NCBI GenBank assembly: GCA_025175895.1
Contig: CM045990.1
Coordinates: 44,202,658-44,266,657 of the forward strand
Direction of reading: 5' to 3'
Source of the DNA: Wurfbainia villosa
Taxonomy: Eukaryota > Streptophyta > Magnoliopsida > Zingiberales > Zingiberaceae
Length of the DNA stretch: 64,000 bases
Shown here: in pieces, positions 31,889 to 44,580 of the stretch
Layout: each line of letters begins with the position of its first letter
How positions within the stretch are numbered: the stretch's first letter is position 1
The notes under the pieces: generated by a model
Told to the model about the DNA's origin: nothing
What the model saw: only the letters and a program-made list of their open reading frames with translations
Database searches by the model: none
Program-made: the position numbers and the translations under genes

Positions 31889-33549
31889 ATGGCCGGCTCC
31901 AACATCCTTCCACCCAAATTTGAAGGGGACTTCGCTTGGTGGAAAAAGCGAATGGAGTTATTTTTCGAAACGGATTTTGATATTATGGTTATTATGGAAA
32001 TCGGTTTTGATATACCTAGGGATGAAGAAGGGAAGCCAATCGAAAAATCAAGGTGGACCAAGAAGCAAAGAGAGGAGCACCTTGTGAATTCAAAGGCCAA
32101 GCATCACCTCTACAACGTGCTCCCTCAACAAGAAATCAACCGAATTGGAGAGTGCTCTAGCGCCAAGGAAATGTAGGAAAAACTTGTAGAGCTCCATGAA
32201 GGCACCTCCGAGGCAAAGCTTGCAAGACGGGATCTTCTCCGATCACAATTAAGCAACATCAAGCTAGAAAAAGGAGAAAGGTACTTTCCTTGCATTCTAG
32301 GTTTAAGGAAATAATCACCAGTTTAACAAGTGTAGGAGAGAAGCTTTCAAATCGGGACATGGTAATGAAGGTGATAGATGCATTCCCTCAGTCATCCAAA
32401 TGGAGTTCTATGGTGGATTCATTCTACATCTCCAAGAATCTAGAGGTAAGTACTCTAGAAGAATTTTTCTCCACTATGAAATTACATGAAGCTAGGCTTG
32501 AAGGTATAGTAGAAGATCTAATCAAGGCATCAAGGGGATTAGCACTAGTAGCCGACAAAGGGAAGAAGAAGAAGGAGACTCCACCTTCCTCATCAGATGA
32601 AGAATCCTCCTCATCAATGAATAGTAATGAGGAAGCATATATGGTAAGGAAGGTGAGACGTGCTTTAAAGAATTTAAAATTTAACAAGTCTCATGATAGG
32701 AGAAGGTCGAGGAGACAAATTATATGCTACAATTGCCAAGGAGAGGGACACATGAGAGATGATTGTCCTCTCTTGAACAAAAGCAAGAAAGAAAGGAGAA
32801 AGAAAGAAGACAAGAAGAAGGGAAGCAAGAAGAAGGATGAAGAAAAGAAATCCAAGGAAAAAGGAAAGGGGAAGATGCAAAGCTTGAAGGCCACATGGGA
32901 TGATCCATCCTCATCGGAGGAAGAAGAAGCATTCACAAGCCTTGCACTTATGGCGATAAAAGTCTTGAACTCCACCTCATCCGAGCAAGAAGGAAGCACA
33001 AGTGAGAAGGAGAGCTCAAGTGTAGGGGGAGCATCTACCTCATCGAAATCGAAAGAAGGAAATTGGGTAAGTGAGGTAACGAATCTCCTTCCGAAAAAGA
33101 TTGTTTCAATGATTTCAAGTCTTACTAAAGATTTATTTAGGAGTAAGAAGAAGAATAAATGCATGCTTGATGATATTAGGAAATTAGAAGAAAAACTTGA
33201 AAAAGCATGCTCACATATTAATGATACCTCTTCTAGTGTTAATGATGCATGCTTAGTAGAAGATAATAGGAGCTTAAGGGAAAACGTATATTTTCTCACT
33301 AAGACCCTAGAGAAATTCACAATTGCCTCCAATACTTTGAACATGATAATTGGGAGCCAAAGGGCTAGCTTTAACAAGAAGGGCTTAGGTTATAAGGGAT
33401 TTAAAAATGAAAAAGCCTACCATTGTCTAATTGCTAGGGGACAATCTAAAACAACAATAGTAGCTAGGAAATGGATCCCAAAGGAGTACTTGGTGAACCC
33501 TATTGGAAATAATTTATATTGGATTCCCAAGTCAATCCTCAAGGGTTAG
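31889..33549 (+). pseudogene. gag: C gag, Sirevirus type, two breaks near the start
   Basis: Starts MAGSNILPPKFEGDFAWWKKRM (DUF4219). A TAG at 32174-32176 stands where other Gags have tryptophan (ELW/EMW), a one-step TGG-to-TAG change. A frameshift lies near 32260-32285, after which 32290-33549 is open for 419 codons. UBN2 continues to about 32520; a CCHC knuckle is at 32725-32766 (CYNCQGEGHMRDDC). Lysine-rich and serine/acidic regions follow, then a coiled coil (about 33130-33330), a KKGLGYKGFKNEKAY motif and the end WIPKEYLVNP..NNLYWIPKS. The Gag is full length compared with B (538). No pol frame follows. The long clean C-terminal two-thirds suggests fairly recent activity. Confidence 0.87.
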
Positions 33550-34687
33550 ATAAACCTAAGATAGTCAACCATATTGGACTTATTTTATATCATGCTAAAT
33601 GGTTGACTTATGTTGAAGTTGGGGGGTATTTAAGTTATTATGAGCATGGTGGATGATTTGTCTATAATGTTTAAATCATGATTTGTACTTGATTTTATAC
33701 TTGATGAATGATCATGATTTATGAATTGAATTTTATACTTGTATTATGATCATAATATGTAAATTAAATGATAATATTTGTGTTATGATCATGATGGGTA
33801 TTATTGAATGATATATACTTGACCTTGGGTAGAATTGCATGAAATTGATGGTTAAGTATAATACCTTAGGAACATCTCACACTCACCATAAGGCTAACTT
33901 GATTGAAAACATAGCAATGGGTGAGATGTTAGGCTGATAAAAGTAATTCACTAACGCTTATGGCATTTAGATGGATTATTAAGTGTATCATAATAGAGCA
34001 ATCATAGACCAACTATGGGGAAAGCTTAAGTTTAATTCATGGACATATTGCCCAATGATAATGATTGGATATTTTAAATGTTTTAAAACCATTTCATATT
34101 TCAAAAACTGAGAGTTCATGTTTTGAAAAGTTTGTAAGGCAAAACTAGCTTTCAAGTTGATACAAAATTGAGACATTTTACACCTTTTGAATTTTTGTCT
34201 AATTTTCAAAAATAAAATGAATTTTCAAGAAAAATCATTTTTCTTGATAAAGGGACTTATGAGAATTATGTTCCCTGAATTTCATGATTTTTTGAATTTT
34301 TTAGAATTTTTTATGCATTTCTGAATTTCGATTCGAAAATTAGAAAACTGGGGTTTCATGTGCCAGTTGACTGATGAACTGTGCACGAGCATAGTAATAT
34401 GATTTTGATGGTTTTCAGCATGTTTTGGTATTTTTTTTCTTCCATTAGACTTTGATACCTCGTTATATAACATGTGTGTATTGTTTTTGATGGTGTCAAA
34501 GGGGGAGAAGTGTGAAGTTTAAGTTAATCATGCTAGGGGAGAATTATTATGTGTTAAGGAGGAGTTGCATTTATTAAGGGGGAGTGTTTGATGCTCATAT
34601 TTGTTTTACATGCTTTCCTTCTTTTATGTATTTGGTTAATGTTTTACCTAACATAAACATGTTGCCACACATCAAAAAGGGAGAGAT
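33550..34687 (+). other. 3' non-coding region of C with repeated polypurine runs
   Basis: AT-rich with no gene. It ends with purine runs TCAAAGGGGGAGAAG (34497-34511), GCTAGGGGAGAATT (34532-34545), TTAAGGGGGAGTG (34574-34586) and the LTR-adjacent AAAAAGGGAGAGAT (34674-34687). A stretch at 34060-34340 resembles the same region of B and H. Confidence 0.7.
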
Positions 34688-35398
34688 TGTTAGGGCAATC
34701 AATCCAAGTATGATGTGGTTTTGATGTGTGTGGCAAAGGGTTTAAGTTAGGATTGTTTGTTATGGATTTGATATTTGTATTTAAGTTGTACAGGACTTAG
34801 TAAATCACACATGAGTTAGCTTGATGAAAGCATTGGTGAGTTCACCATCTCATGGCTCGGGTCCTTGAGACGATGAAGGATGACATTGCGGAAGTCGTGC
34901 GCTTGGTGCATCCGAGGGACCGCCAGACGAGGAGCATTGGAGTGAAGCCAAAGGAAGCAGACTTCAAGGTGAGACGTGAAGGATGGCATTGTGGAAGTCG
35001 TGCGCTTGGTGCATCCGAGGGACGTGATCGGACAAAGACAGCTTTGGCGAGGGACTCCAAGGGAGATGACAGAATGAGCGATTGTAACGATAGCTCACAG
35101 GTGAACTTGGCCAAATGGCCAAGTGTCGGATGCTCAAACTTATGATTGAGGTTTTACCCGACGTTTGGATAAATCCGATACTCAAACATGAGTTTGAGGT
35201 TTCTGACGATTGGAAGTGTCGGATGCTCAAACAGATGGTTTGAGGTTTAACCGATCATCGGAGGCTCAAACAAGTATTTTGTTTGAGGTTTTACCCGACA
35301 CCAGTCGAATGATATAGCTATCAGTCGACTGCTCTAGGTTGATGGCACTTGACTGGTGCTCGATCGGTGTTCGACTGATGGCTTTCTTGCCAAGCAGT
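34688..35398 (+). repeat. 3' LTR of C, left part
   Basis: Begins TGTTAGGGCAATCAATCC and follows the 5' LTR through the hairpin array to TTGCCAAGCAGT, where D inserted; it resumes at 60490. Compared with the 5' LTR about 40 bp of palindrome repeats around the insertion point are missing. Confidence 0.9.
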
Positions 35399-36059
35399 TG
35401 ATGCACACGAACACAACCTCAAATCTCGCGAGGGAGACCGTCGAGGATTCAAAGCACATGCTTGCGTTCAACATCCGCAAGTGCACGGGTGTCGTCAAGT
35501 AATAATATAGATTATCGATCCCACATGGACAAAGATTTGAGTACCTATCTATTCAGTAAACGTTATTGTTCAGAAATCGAATCTAATGGTTGCGGTTCAG
35601 AGGGTTGTCGGCGGTCCTAACTCTAGTATGGTGTCACACGGAGGAAGAGAAAGGACACTATGAGCCTTTAGATGAATTCTAGGATTTCAGTTTCGTTTAT
35701 GTGTCATAGAACACGTTGTAAATTGGGTTATGTCTAGGTTCCTAGCTACAGTTTTGTGGAAAGGACATCATACACTCCCTTGATGAGCTTTCGCATCTAT
35801 CGGAAGCTACCTCTGCCATTACCAGGTTGACCCTTAGCCTTAGGATAGGATAGTCGGTATGAGGATGCCGAATCGATCCCTGCGACAAGTCGAAAATGGG
35901 GCGCGTTTCCTACTCTATTGCATCCTTCTATCCATGGTTACGAGAGATGAGGCCAACACCTAGGTTCCTCCTTAATTCCCTTAAATCTTTGATACGAGAG
36001 CTGTCACCCCTCGTATCAGCTAAGCACAGTGACTAGAAAACCAAAACAATAGCTATAGA
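35399..36059 (-). repeat. 3' LTR of D, outer part
   Basis: Starts (plus strand) TGATGCACACGAACACAACC and aligns with 50740-51400. Ends at TSD ATAGA, where G inserted. Confidence 0.88.
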
Positions 36060-39000
36060 TGTCACGCCCCGAGAGTATGCCGAGCCCGAAAATCGGAAGG
36101 CATCTCCCCTGTACGTGATACAATTCTCTGTTATACAAGCCTCTTGGCCACAATCACATAACATATACATATGGAAATAATCCATAAAGCACAGCAGAAT
36201 ATACTAACAAATAAACAAGATACAAAGACTCACTATGCACTCCGGAGTGACTTGACACAACAAGAATCATAATAGAAACCACATCAAAGGCCAAATACAT
36301 ACAACTCATCCGTATATCACAAATACGGAAATGATATAGGATAAAACCCAAAAACATCAATCCATAAGAATACAACATCGATATGGAAATACTATCCAAC
36401 CATTTGGTGTGAGATGGAATCAGCTGGCGGAGCTCCGAACATCCAAGAAATCTTCTACCTGTTACCTGGGCGACAGGAAACCCAAGGTCTGGGGTGGTGA
36501 GTATAAACTCAGGGGTAATATATAGAAAGTGCATGAACAACATATAGAGATATAAAGATCTACAAGTATACATGTGATGATCTACAGGTATATAGAAAGA
36601 GTCCAACAGACATACAGTCCTAAATGTAATAACAAGTAACCACCAGTATAGTAATACTCAATGCATATACTAAAATGATCAACTGAACATGAAGTAATGT
36701 ACCAACGTACCTGACGGTCTGCAACACCAGAAGCTATATCATCCTGAACAGTTATACAATAACATAACCCATATAATATACAAGGTCAATCCCATACCTG
36801 ACCAACACTCAAACATATGAACAATATATAATCACATGTAATAACATCCCAGTCCATACTAGGACATGACGCTAATAAAATGCATACAACAGTCTAGACC
36901 AACACATATATCATGCTCAACACACAGCAGTATATAATATGCAAATAACATGTATCATGATGTACAAACATATGCAACAATCATAGCTCAATCAAATGCA
37001 GCACCTCACAGACATATGTAAAACATATATCAAATACATACATACATATATATCAGCAATACATATGCATGGCTGTCTGCGGACCCGTCCAACCACGACC
37101 CCAGAGTGGCCAGTGTGGTACGACAAGACTACTATCCCGACTCAAACTACCGGTACTCTGGTCAACCAAAAGTCAACTATGCATGGACTACCAATCCACA
37201 AGGCACTCTCTCTACCACACATAGAGTCATACACAACTGACAGTCAACCACGCTAAGACCTCTAGTCCGTAGCGATATACTATCGACAATCCATATAACC
37301 ATACACAGATACACGATCCATAATGGATATACAATTACACTAGGACCTCCAATCCATAGCCACATACTGACAACCACACACTTATCTATGCACAGACAAC
37401 TAGATCCACCATAGATGCACCACTGATATGTGTATGATATAACAATCGACTCCATAATCTAATCTAACACCTAACCCTAGTGATGTAACACAGTAACCCA
37501 ATCTGAGGTCATAAAGATAACCCTAACCACATATACTTAACTGAACATCCATCAGCTAACACACAACAGGGTTTATAGTTCATATCTATGATAGATAAAT
37601 GATGAAGTAACATCAATATATCTCAAAGGTCAAGGCTAAGTACAAGCACATGATTAAATAAGAGTGGAGTCAAGGTAAAAGAATTCAGCATAAATCCAAA
37701 TTCATGCACCAGATTCAGATCAAACTACCTGACCAGGGTAGATATTACCCACCTGATACGAAGCTCGTAATAGAAATCCTCACGGCCGTGGAGCTACTTC
37801 GTATCCCAAACCTGTATATAATAGCGAACTATGATTAAGTACAAGCACCAGACAAATATACAAATTAGCCACTATTTCATTTCTATGTTCACATCCTTTC
37901 CTTGTCTAAAAGTTGAAACCTTGAGCACAACCACTCGTAACCCCAAATCTACATTCATCCTTGGCCGATTTACCCAACCAAGCTCTCTCCCACAGCAACA
38001 AGATCAATTAAAGTATATAGATCTAAACAACACTCAAATGGCTATCCTATCATCTAAACATAATCTCAACACTCAAAACAATCCAAGCTTACCTCAATAT
38101 CCAAATCACCACAACCAATCAATTCACACACACACACACACACACACACCATCATTCACAGCCATGGCAGCTCCATCATTTACAGCAACATACAACCATG
38201 AACACAACCAGATCATCTACGGATCAACCAATCATCAATTGGACTCACAACCGACACAACAACACAACATCATCAATGACCACTCTAAAATCAACAACAA
38301 CAAACACTGATTACACCCAAATCATAGCCGCCAACCACCGATCCATCGACAACAACTCATCGGATCCCCATCCTTACCTCAAGCACGATCCACAGCTCCA
38401 ACCTCACTGGATCAATGATAGTAAAACCTCCCCAACTCATCCACCGAATAGATTACAACACATACAACAATTACCATTAACGCAACCACATTGATCAATA
38501 GGAAACAACTTGAACAGAATAGGAAAAGAAACAAAACTTACCAGCCAAATCTTCACCAGCAACAGTTTTCCCAGCTGCCCTATTCACCAGACAAACCGGT
38601 TCCAATCACTGATCAAACCACAGTTTAACGCTAAATCGAGGAATCCACAGTAAGATCTCAATTCACATCTCAAAGAAGGAAGAAGATCGACCCTTACCTA
38701 GTTCCGACGACAAGCGACAGCCAGCTCCCTCACACTCGGCAGTTCACTCCAGCGATGCCAAGAAGAGTTGCTCGTTGCATAAATCAGATCCAACTCGAGA
38801 AGGTCGCAGAGTAGAGATCACCGCCTGCCCCCTTTTCCCTTTGAACTTGCGATCTGCTCACGAGATGTCGGCGGACACGATGGCTGGAGGCGGTCGGGCA
38901 GTGAGGCTGGCAATGACGAAAGCACAAGGAAGAAGAGATGTTGACGAGCTGAGCTTCACAATCCAAGGCGACTGTCGATCGAGGTCGGCGTCGGACGAGA

Positions 39001-39317
39001 TCAGCTGCGGCGATGAAGCAGGGAATAAATTGCGCGATCGGGATTTGGGGAGAAGAAATCGTGGCTGGGAAAGGAAATAACGGAAATCTGTGTCCGGTTC
39101 AGCCTTATAAACCCACCGCTTGTGGTTAAGCTAGCCTAGGTCAAGTCCAAATTAGCCTAAGTTGACTCAACCATCTATTTAAGCTTAAATCTTCTTCGTA
39201 TGGACTCCTTTTGAATTTGGAAAAATTTCTGTGAACTCCTGAGAAATTATATAAGACAATTTCTCCATTAATAAGGGGTATTTATTTTATTATTATTATT
39301 TTTTATCGTATCTTACA
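36060..39317 (-). mobile_element. Solo LTR G, Del/Tekay-like gypsy, 3.26 kb
   Basis: The unit runs TGTCACGCCCCGAG to GTATCTTACA with TSD ATAGA at 36055-36059 and 39318-39322 and no internal region. In the minus sense it ends GGGGCGTGACA, which is how Del/Tekay-type chromovirus LTRs usually end before their primer site. No second LTR or pol is present, so a full element was probably reduced by LTR-LTR recombination. Frames inside (for example 37831-38310, 38775-39080) have low-complexity products and are not called. Confidence 0.75.
38125..38149. repeat. (CA)n microsatellite in G
   Basis: About 12 uninterrupted CA units. Confidence 0.95.
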
Positions 39318-40063
39318 ATAGATCCCACCAAACACCAATTTGCAAATATAGATTCAAGAATGAAAAGATATTTGAACCAACATGTTCTAACTCAACACAA
39401 ATTACTCCCTAGTCCTAGAATCAGAGAATCTACTCCATGAATGCGAGGAAAGAAACACAAGGCATTGTCAAATTCAAATATACAGGATAAAGCGTGGTAA
39501 AAATATAGATTATAATGCGTTGAGGCTCTTCTCTCGATGTTGAGGTGCAGAATTTGGATCTCGAGCGGCTTCCTTCCTCTCCGTTGTGAGTTTTCGAAGC
39601 TTTTTAAGGCACCAGTGTGTCATCCCAGCCATCGGGCCTCCCCCCTAGGGTTTGGGCGTGACTTTCTTTATATAGATATCAAGTCAGCTCTTCATGAAAT
39701 CCGAAAAAAGACCTAATCACGCCAAAATGTTGGGACGCCACACGACTATGTGTTTCCACACGGCCAGGCCGTGTGCGACCCTGTTGTGGCCAAACTCGAG
39801 CCTCGGACAAGGCCGTGTGTAGCCACACACTCTGGCCATGTTCCCTACTACATCCAGCTGCCAAATGTTCTTTTTCACTCTGAAAGTATGCCGTTTTCCC
39901 CATGAAATGCTATCCTGCACACAAAAGTACAAAGAGCAAATCTCCGAACCATAAAATAGGAAATGGATGCAAAACAAAGTAAAATATGCATGAAACAAAC
40001 ATAAAATGAAATGAGATGTGAGTGAAAACTACTCCTAAAACCTTATATGTTTTGCTCACATCA
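39318..40063 (-). repeat. 3' LTR of D, inner part
   Basis: Continues the LTR after G and ends TTGCTCACATCA. Contains the 19-bp palindrome CACACGGCCAGGCCGTGTG at 39757-39775. The minus-strand TATA box (CTATATAAAG) is at 39666-39675; the promoter copy in the 5' LTR is at 60094-60103. Confidence 0.88.
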
Positions 40064-40722
40064 ATTTCCCCAGACATAGATCTTTGCTTGTCCTCAAGGA
40101 AACCTCAGTGCCATGAAATTTTAAAAAGGTATTGTTTCATACTTAGCATGTTAACTAAATTTATCAAATGGTATTTGCAATCAAAGCAAAGTAGATATGT
40201 TCTAGAAATTCACTAAGTTATCTCCTCGTGCTCGTGCTTAGCGAATCTTCTTAGGGGATACTTATTCCATGGTAAGTTAAGTCGTCATCCTATAGCTTTC
40301 CTAAGGTCTCCGGCTCTTAAGCACTTGCCCAAAGTGAGGGTCGTTCCCTAGATCTAGCACAAAGTCTCAAAGGTATGCTCGGTATTGAGAGAAATTGATA
40401 GGTGTTTCCCCAGTAACCTAACTCAATCTCAAAGGGGCAGCTAACCATTTCCACCCACGATAACTATTTTTTTATCCCTCATAATCTTTTTTTTTCAAAT
40501 TTTTTTCTTACTCTCTTTTCCTTTCTTTTTGTCTTTTCTTATTCCATTTTTTTTCTTTTCTCTCTCTTGGGATTTTGATTTTTTCGAATGGGCTTCCACA
40601 ATCCGAGCATCTCTAGTAACTAAAATGCTAAATCTAGAGTCATCTATGGATTCCAAAGTACTAGACTACTGAGATGAATCATAACTAGGTACGTACTGGA
40701 TTTTCCCTTTTAGAATGTTCGT
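40064..40722 (-). other. 3' non-coding region of D
   Basis: The polypurine tract (TCTGGGGAAAT, minus) abuts the LTR. The hairpin TTTCCTTG-AGGA-CAAGCAAA (one mismatch) is at 40083-40102. The rest is the reverse complement of 46790-47390 of F. It is cut off at 40722 where F begins. No gene. Confidence 0.75.
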
Positions 40723-42092
40723 TGATGTGAGCAAAACATATAGGGTTTTAGGAGTAGTTTTTGCTTATATCTTGTTACATTTTGCGTTAGTTTCATGCAT
40801 ATGTTACTCTGTTTTTGTATGCATTTCCTATTTTCTAGTTCGGAGGTCTGCTCGTTGTTCTTTCAAATGCAGGTTGGCTTTTCGGGCGGAAAAGGCGTGT
40901 TTTCGGAGCGAAAAAAGGACATTTCATGCTAGACGCAAAGTGGGACACGACCAGGGCATGTGGATTCACAAGGTCATGTCCGATGGGCGAAGATCAACAC
41001 ACCAGAGCCACACACGGCCTGGCCATGTGGAAACACACGACCATGTGGCGGCCCGATGGAGTTGCGCGACTAGGGTATTTTCCCGATTTCGCAGTGGTCC
41101 GAGGCGACGTCTATATAAGGATGACTCCGCCCAAACCCTAGGGGGGAGGCATGATGGCTAGGATGGCACGCCGAAGCCCTAAAAAGCTTCGGTAACTTAC
41201 AGCGGGGAAGAGGAATGCCGCCGGAGGTCCACCACTTGCAACACAACATTGGAGAGAAGGTCACAACGCATTGTAATCTTTATTTATGCATTCTCTTTCT
41301 ATTGTAATTGAACTTAAACATGTGTTGTGATTCTTCCTTCGAGTTTATGGACTAGAACTTTTGATTCTATGATTAGGGAGTAGCTTGTGTTCATAGATAA
41401 TGTTGGTTCATATTAAATTCTGGCCAAAAGTTTGATTTGACAATTGGACGTTGCTCTTTATTATACCTACGTGTATTTGGCTTTCTTTCCACTGTGCTTA
41501 GGCAGTACGAGGTGGTGACATCCCTCGCAATCTAGATTTAAGAGGTTTGATCAAGGAACCTAGGGGTAAACCTGACCTCCCGTAATTGCGGGGAGAAGGG
41601 AGTGGTGGAATCGGAAACGGTCCACTGCAAGGATTGATTTGGCATCCTCGTACCCTCTATCCCATCTTTTTTGGGCGAGGATAGCTCCCGGTGAATGTGT
41701 GGCTCTGTGGGAGAGTGTATGATGTCCCTTTCCTAAAACCGTAAGTAGAAGTTTAGACGATGTCAATTGACAACGTTGTTTTGTGGTACACAAGTGAAAC
41801 CGAAGTCCTAGAATCGCCTTTTTAAGACCCCGACACACTCTTTTCCTCCTCTGTGTGACACCACACTGAGTAGGGTCCTCTGATAGTCCTCACCAACCGA
41901 CTCTCACTGAGATTTCGTCCGAACAATCACAACCACTTAGCATATTGGTACTCGAATCCCAGTCCCTGTGGGATCGATAATCTATTTATTACTTGACAAC
42001 ATCCATGCACTTGCGGGCATTGAGCGCGAGTGCGTACTTTGAGTCTTCGATGATCTCCATCGTGAGATTTAAGGTCGCGACCGTGCACATCA
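40723..42092 (+). repeat. 5' LTR of F
   Basis: 1370 bp, TGATGTGAGCAAAAC to CGTGCACATCA. TATA box TATATAAGG at 41112-41120. The CACACGGCC palindrome is present but eroded by CG-to-TG/CA changes compared with the 3' LTR. Confidence 0.92.
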
Positions 42093-42098
42093 AGTTTT

Positions 42099-42116
42099 TG
42101 ACACCGTTGCCGGGGA
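42099..42116 (+). other. Primer binding site of F
   Basis: TGACACCGTTGCCGGGGA, close to the Asp-tRNA site TGGCGCCGTTGCCGGGGA with two changes; the copy after the 3' LTR reads TGGCACCATTTTCAGGGA. Confidence 0.8.
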
Positions 42117-42458
42117 CTGTCGATTCGATATCAATCGAATGGTGGTAGATTGGATCGGACTTAGGATTAGATTAATTTTCTGCTTTATTTTTCTTTTGGT
42201 TTATTTTATTTGCTTTAGTTTTATTTTCCATATTTAGATTTAGTTTTTATTTTTCAGTAGTAATTTCCTGTTTACTTATTGCATCTTAGGTTTTTATTTG
42301 CTAGATTTATTTATTTTCTGCTTTTAGTGCTAAGTTAGCACTCTTACTTTTGTGGTTTGGTTCATCGTATGCTTAGAAGTCTAGGGTCAGAAGGTCTAAT
42401 TCCTATCAATTTAGAGATAGAGTGAACCTTTCACCATCGGAGAGTAGTACAACGAAAA
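42117..42458 (+). other. Leader of F
   Basis: T-rich untranslated region with no gene. Confidence 0.6.
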
Positions 42459-44012
42459 ATGGAAGATCAAGCTGCTTCCGAGGTGAACATGGGAAGCCGA
42501 CCTCTGCGGGACTATGCACCTCCTAGCGCTAGAGGATTCAGGCAGAGAATAGCTGGACCATCCATATAAGCAAATAACTTTGAGCTGAAGCCGACACTCA
42601 TACATATGGTCCAACAGAGCCAATTCGGGGGGGGGGGTGCAACTGAAGACCCGAACTGGCATCTTGAGGCTTTTCTAGAAATCTTCTCAACCATGAAACT
42701 GAACAGAGTCCCTTCTAACATGATCTGCCTGAGCCTATTTCCATTTTTACTGCGGGATAAGGCAAAGGCTTGGCTTCACTCCTTACCCTCTGGCAGCATA
42801 CATATGGTCATACAGAGCCAATTCGGGTAATCAAGACCCGAACTGACATCTTGAGGCTTTTCTAGAAATCTTCTCAACCATGAAACTGAACGGAGTCCCT
42901 TCTGACGTGATCCGCCTGAGCCTATTTCCATTTTTACTGCGGGATAAGGCTAAGGCTTGGCTTCACTCCTTACCCTCTGGCAGCATCACCACATGGGAGC
43001 AATATGAGCAGCAGTTTCTGAATAAATACTTCCCACCAAGTAAGACTGATCACATGCGCCATCTTATCACTAGCTTTCGCCAGAAGGAGGGGGAGTCCCT
43101 ATTCGAAGCATGGGATCGCTACAAGGGGCTACTTTATCAATGCCCACACCACGGACTGGAGAGGTGGCTGGTGATCCACATTTTCTATAATGGGATCCCT
43201 TACGCCACGAAGATGTCCTTAGATTCTACCACAGGAGGAGCCTTAATGAACAAGACCATCGAGGAGGCAGAGGATCTTATTAAAGAGGTGGCACAAAACC
43301 ACCATCAATGGGCCTCCAAACGTGGCCAACCCATGCCTGTAGTGGGACGTTACACTGTCAACTCCATGGACCATCTTTCAGCAAGGATGGACGCACTAAG
43401 TAGACGGTTTGACTCTTTGAATCCTTCATCTGCATACGCGACCATTGACTTTGGAGAGGGGGCGAAGCGTATCGAGAGGACCACTTTGTAGGGCAGGGGA
43501 CTTCAGACGAGCAGATCGAGCATTGTGATGCGATTGGGGACTATGATCAAAGGCCCCACAACCCGTACTCTAATACCTACAATCCCGGATGGAGGAGTCA
43601 CCCAAATTTCTTCTACAAAAATTACTCGAGAAACCCCCAACCATCTGGAGGATACGGGTAGCATCAGGGCAATGGGCAGTGACCACAAAAGTCCAGACTG
43701 GAACAGATGATGGAGGACTTCATCGCTACCCAAACTAAGGCCAATGAAGAATTCCGTCGCCAACATCAAAAGCCTGAAGAAGCACTGAGAGACTTGAAGG
43801 CCACCGTTGACGGCCTTGCAAGTCATACTAGGATGTTGGAGACACAAGTGGCCCAAATATCCCAATCAGTGTCACAACCTGTGAAGAACTCTCTGCCAAG
43901 CCAAGGAAAAGAGGAAGGAGTAGGGCAAAGTAGCCAATTCGCCAAGGGGTGTGCATCCATGATTTCCACCCTACCTGACCAAGCCGAGTTTGAAGAGAAA
44001 ATCCCAGTATAG
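42459..44012 (+). pseudogene. gag: F gag, with a 198-bp internal duplication
   Basis: Starts MEDQAASEVNMGSRPLRDYA. The capsid domain begins (TEDPNWHLEAFLEIFSTMKL), is interrupted by the duplication 42601-42996 and a poly-G run, and restarts; 42880-43491 is open for 203 codons with LFPFLLRDKAKAWLHSLP, NKYFPPSKTDHMRH, FYNGIPY and TGGALMNKTIEEAEDL. A frameshift follows, with remnants of an NPYSNTYNPGWRSHPN segment, then an open coiled-coil part 43707-44012. I find no CCHC knuckle, unlike Athila-1. The stop TAG at 44010-44012 lies in frame before protease at a likely glutamine codon. Stops also occur near 42567 and 42828. Confidence 0.85.
42601..42996 (+). repeat. 198-bp tandem duplication in F gag
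   Basis: Copies start TACATATGGTC at 42601 and 42799 and both end near TACCCTCTGGCAGCAT. They differ by several substitutions and by the length of a G run, so the duplication is not very recent. Confidence 0.88.
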
Positions 44013-44519
44013 CTTGAGGAACCTGGTGAATTCGTTATTCCCTGCTCGATTTATGGGGAGAGTTTCGACGAAGCGCTATGCGATTTGGGGTCATCAGTCA
44101 GTGTGATGCCCTATGCATATTATCTGAAGATGAGATTGAGCGGGCTCCAACCAGCGAATCTTGGTATTCGCATGGGAGATGATTTAGTGAAGGAGCCCGT
44201 TGGCTTGCTACCACACGTTCTTGTGATGAAAGAAGATTTTGTGATACCCACAAACTTCATCATACTAGACAGAGGACCGAATCCCCAGAATCCCATCATT
44301 CTGGGAAGGCCTTTTCTAGCAACCGTAGGGGCGTGCATTGATGTGAAGGCACACCGGATCTCCCTGGAGGTAGATGGGGAGATCATTCTTTTTAGTCTTT
44401 TGGAACAAAGAGATTCCTACTTTGACAGCTTTATGATTAGCAGATTGAAGCCGGAACCTCCAGATGCAGATCCCGAGATGGATGAATGGAGGTTCACTGA
44501 ACCACCCGAGCCGAGTTGA
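44013..44519 (+). pseudogene. pol: F protease, end of the truncated gag-pol frame
   Basis: Same frame as 43707-44012, separated by one TAG. It encodes an aspartic protease with D-L-G-S-S (at about 44089-44103) and LGRPFLATVGACIDVKAH, comparable to Athila-1 protease at 21176-20790. It then ends with a short acidic tail and TGA at 44517-44519, 25 bases before the conserved hairpin. The RT frame that should follow is missing entirely. The protease motifs themselves are intact. Confidence 0.82.
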
Positions 44520-44543
44520 TAGAAGAGTGCGGTCGAGCTAAAT

Positions 44544-44580
44544 GACCTTAAACAAAGCGCTTCTTGGAAGGCAACCCAAG
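44544..44580 (+). promoter_or_regulatory. Conserved Athila hairpin before ORF1 in F
   Basis: GACCTTAAACAAAGCGCTT followed by CTTGGAAGGCAACCCAAG. Compared with D and Athila-1 it has one extra A and one stem change (G to A). Confidence 0.6.

Noticed and set aside
32727..33377. 216-codon minus-strand frame
   Set aside because: Antisense shadow of the lysine- and serine-rich part of C gag.
37831..38310. 159-codon frame in G, rich in Asn, Thr, His
   Set aside because: Low-complexity translation through the CA microsatellite inside a solo LTR.
38775..39080. Possible arginine-rich short gene near the right end of G
   Set aside because: It lies inside the bounded solo LTR and has no homology I can see.
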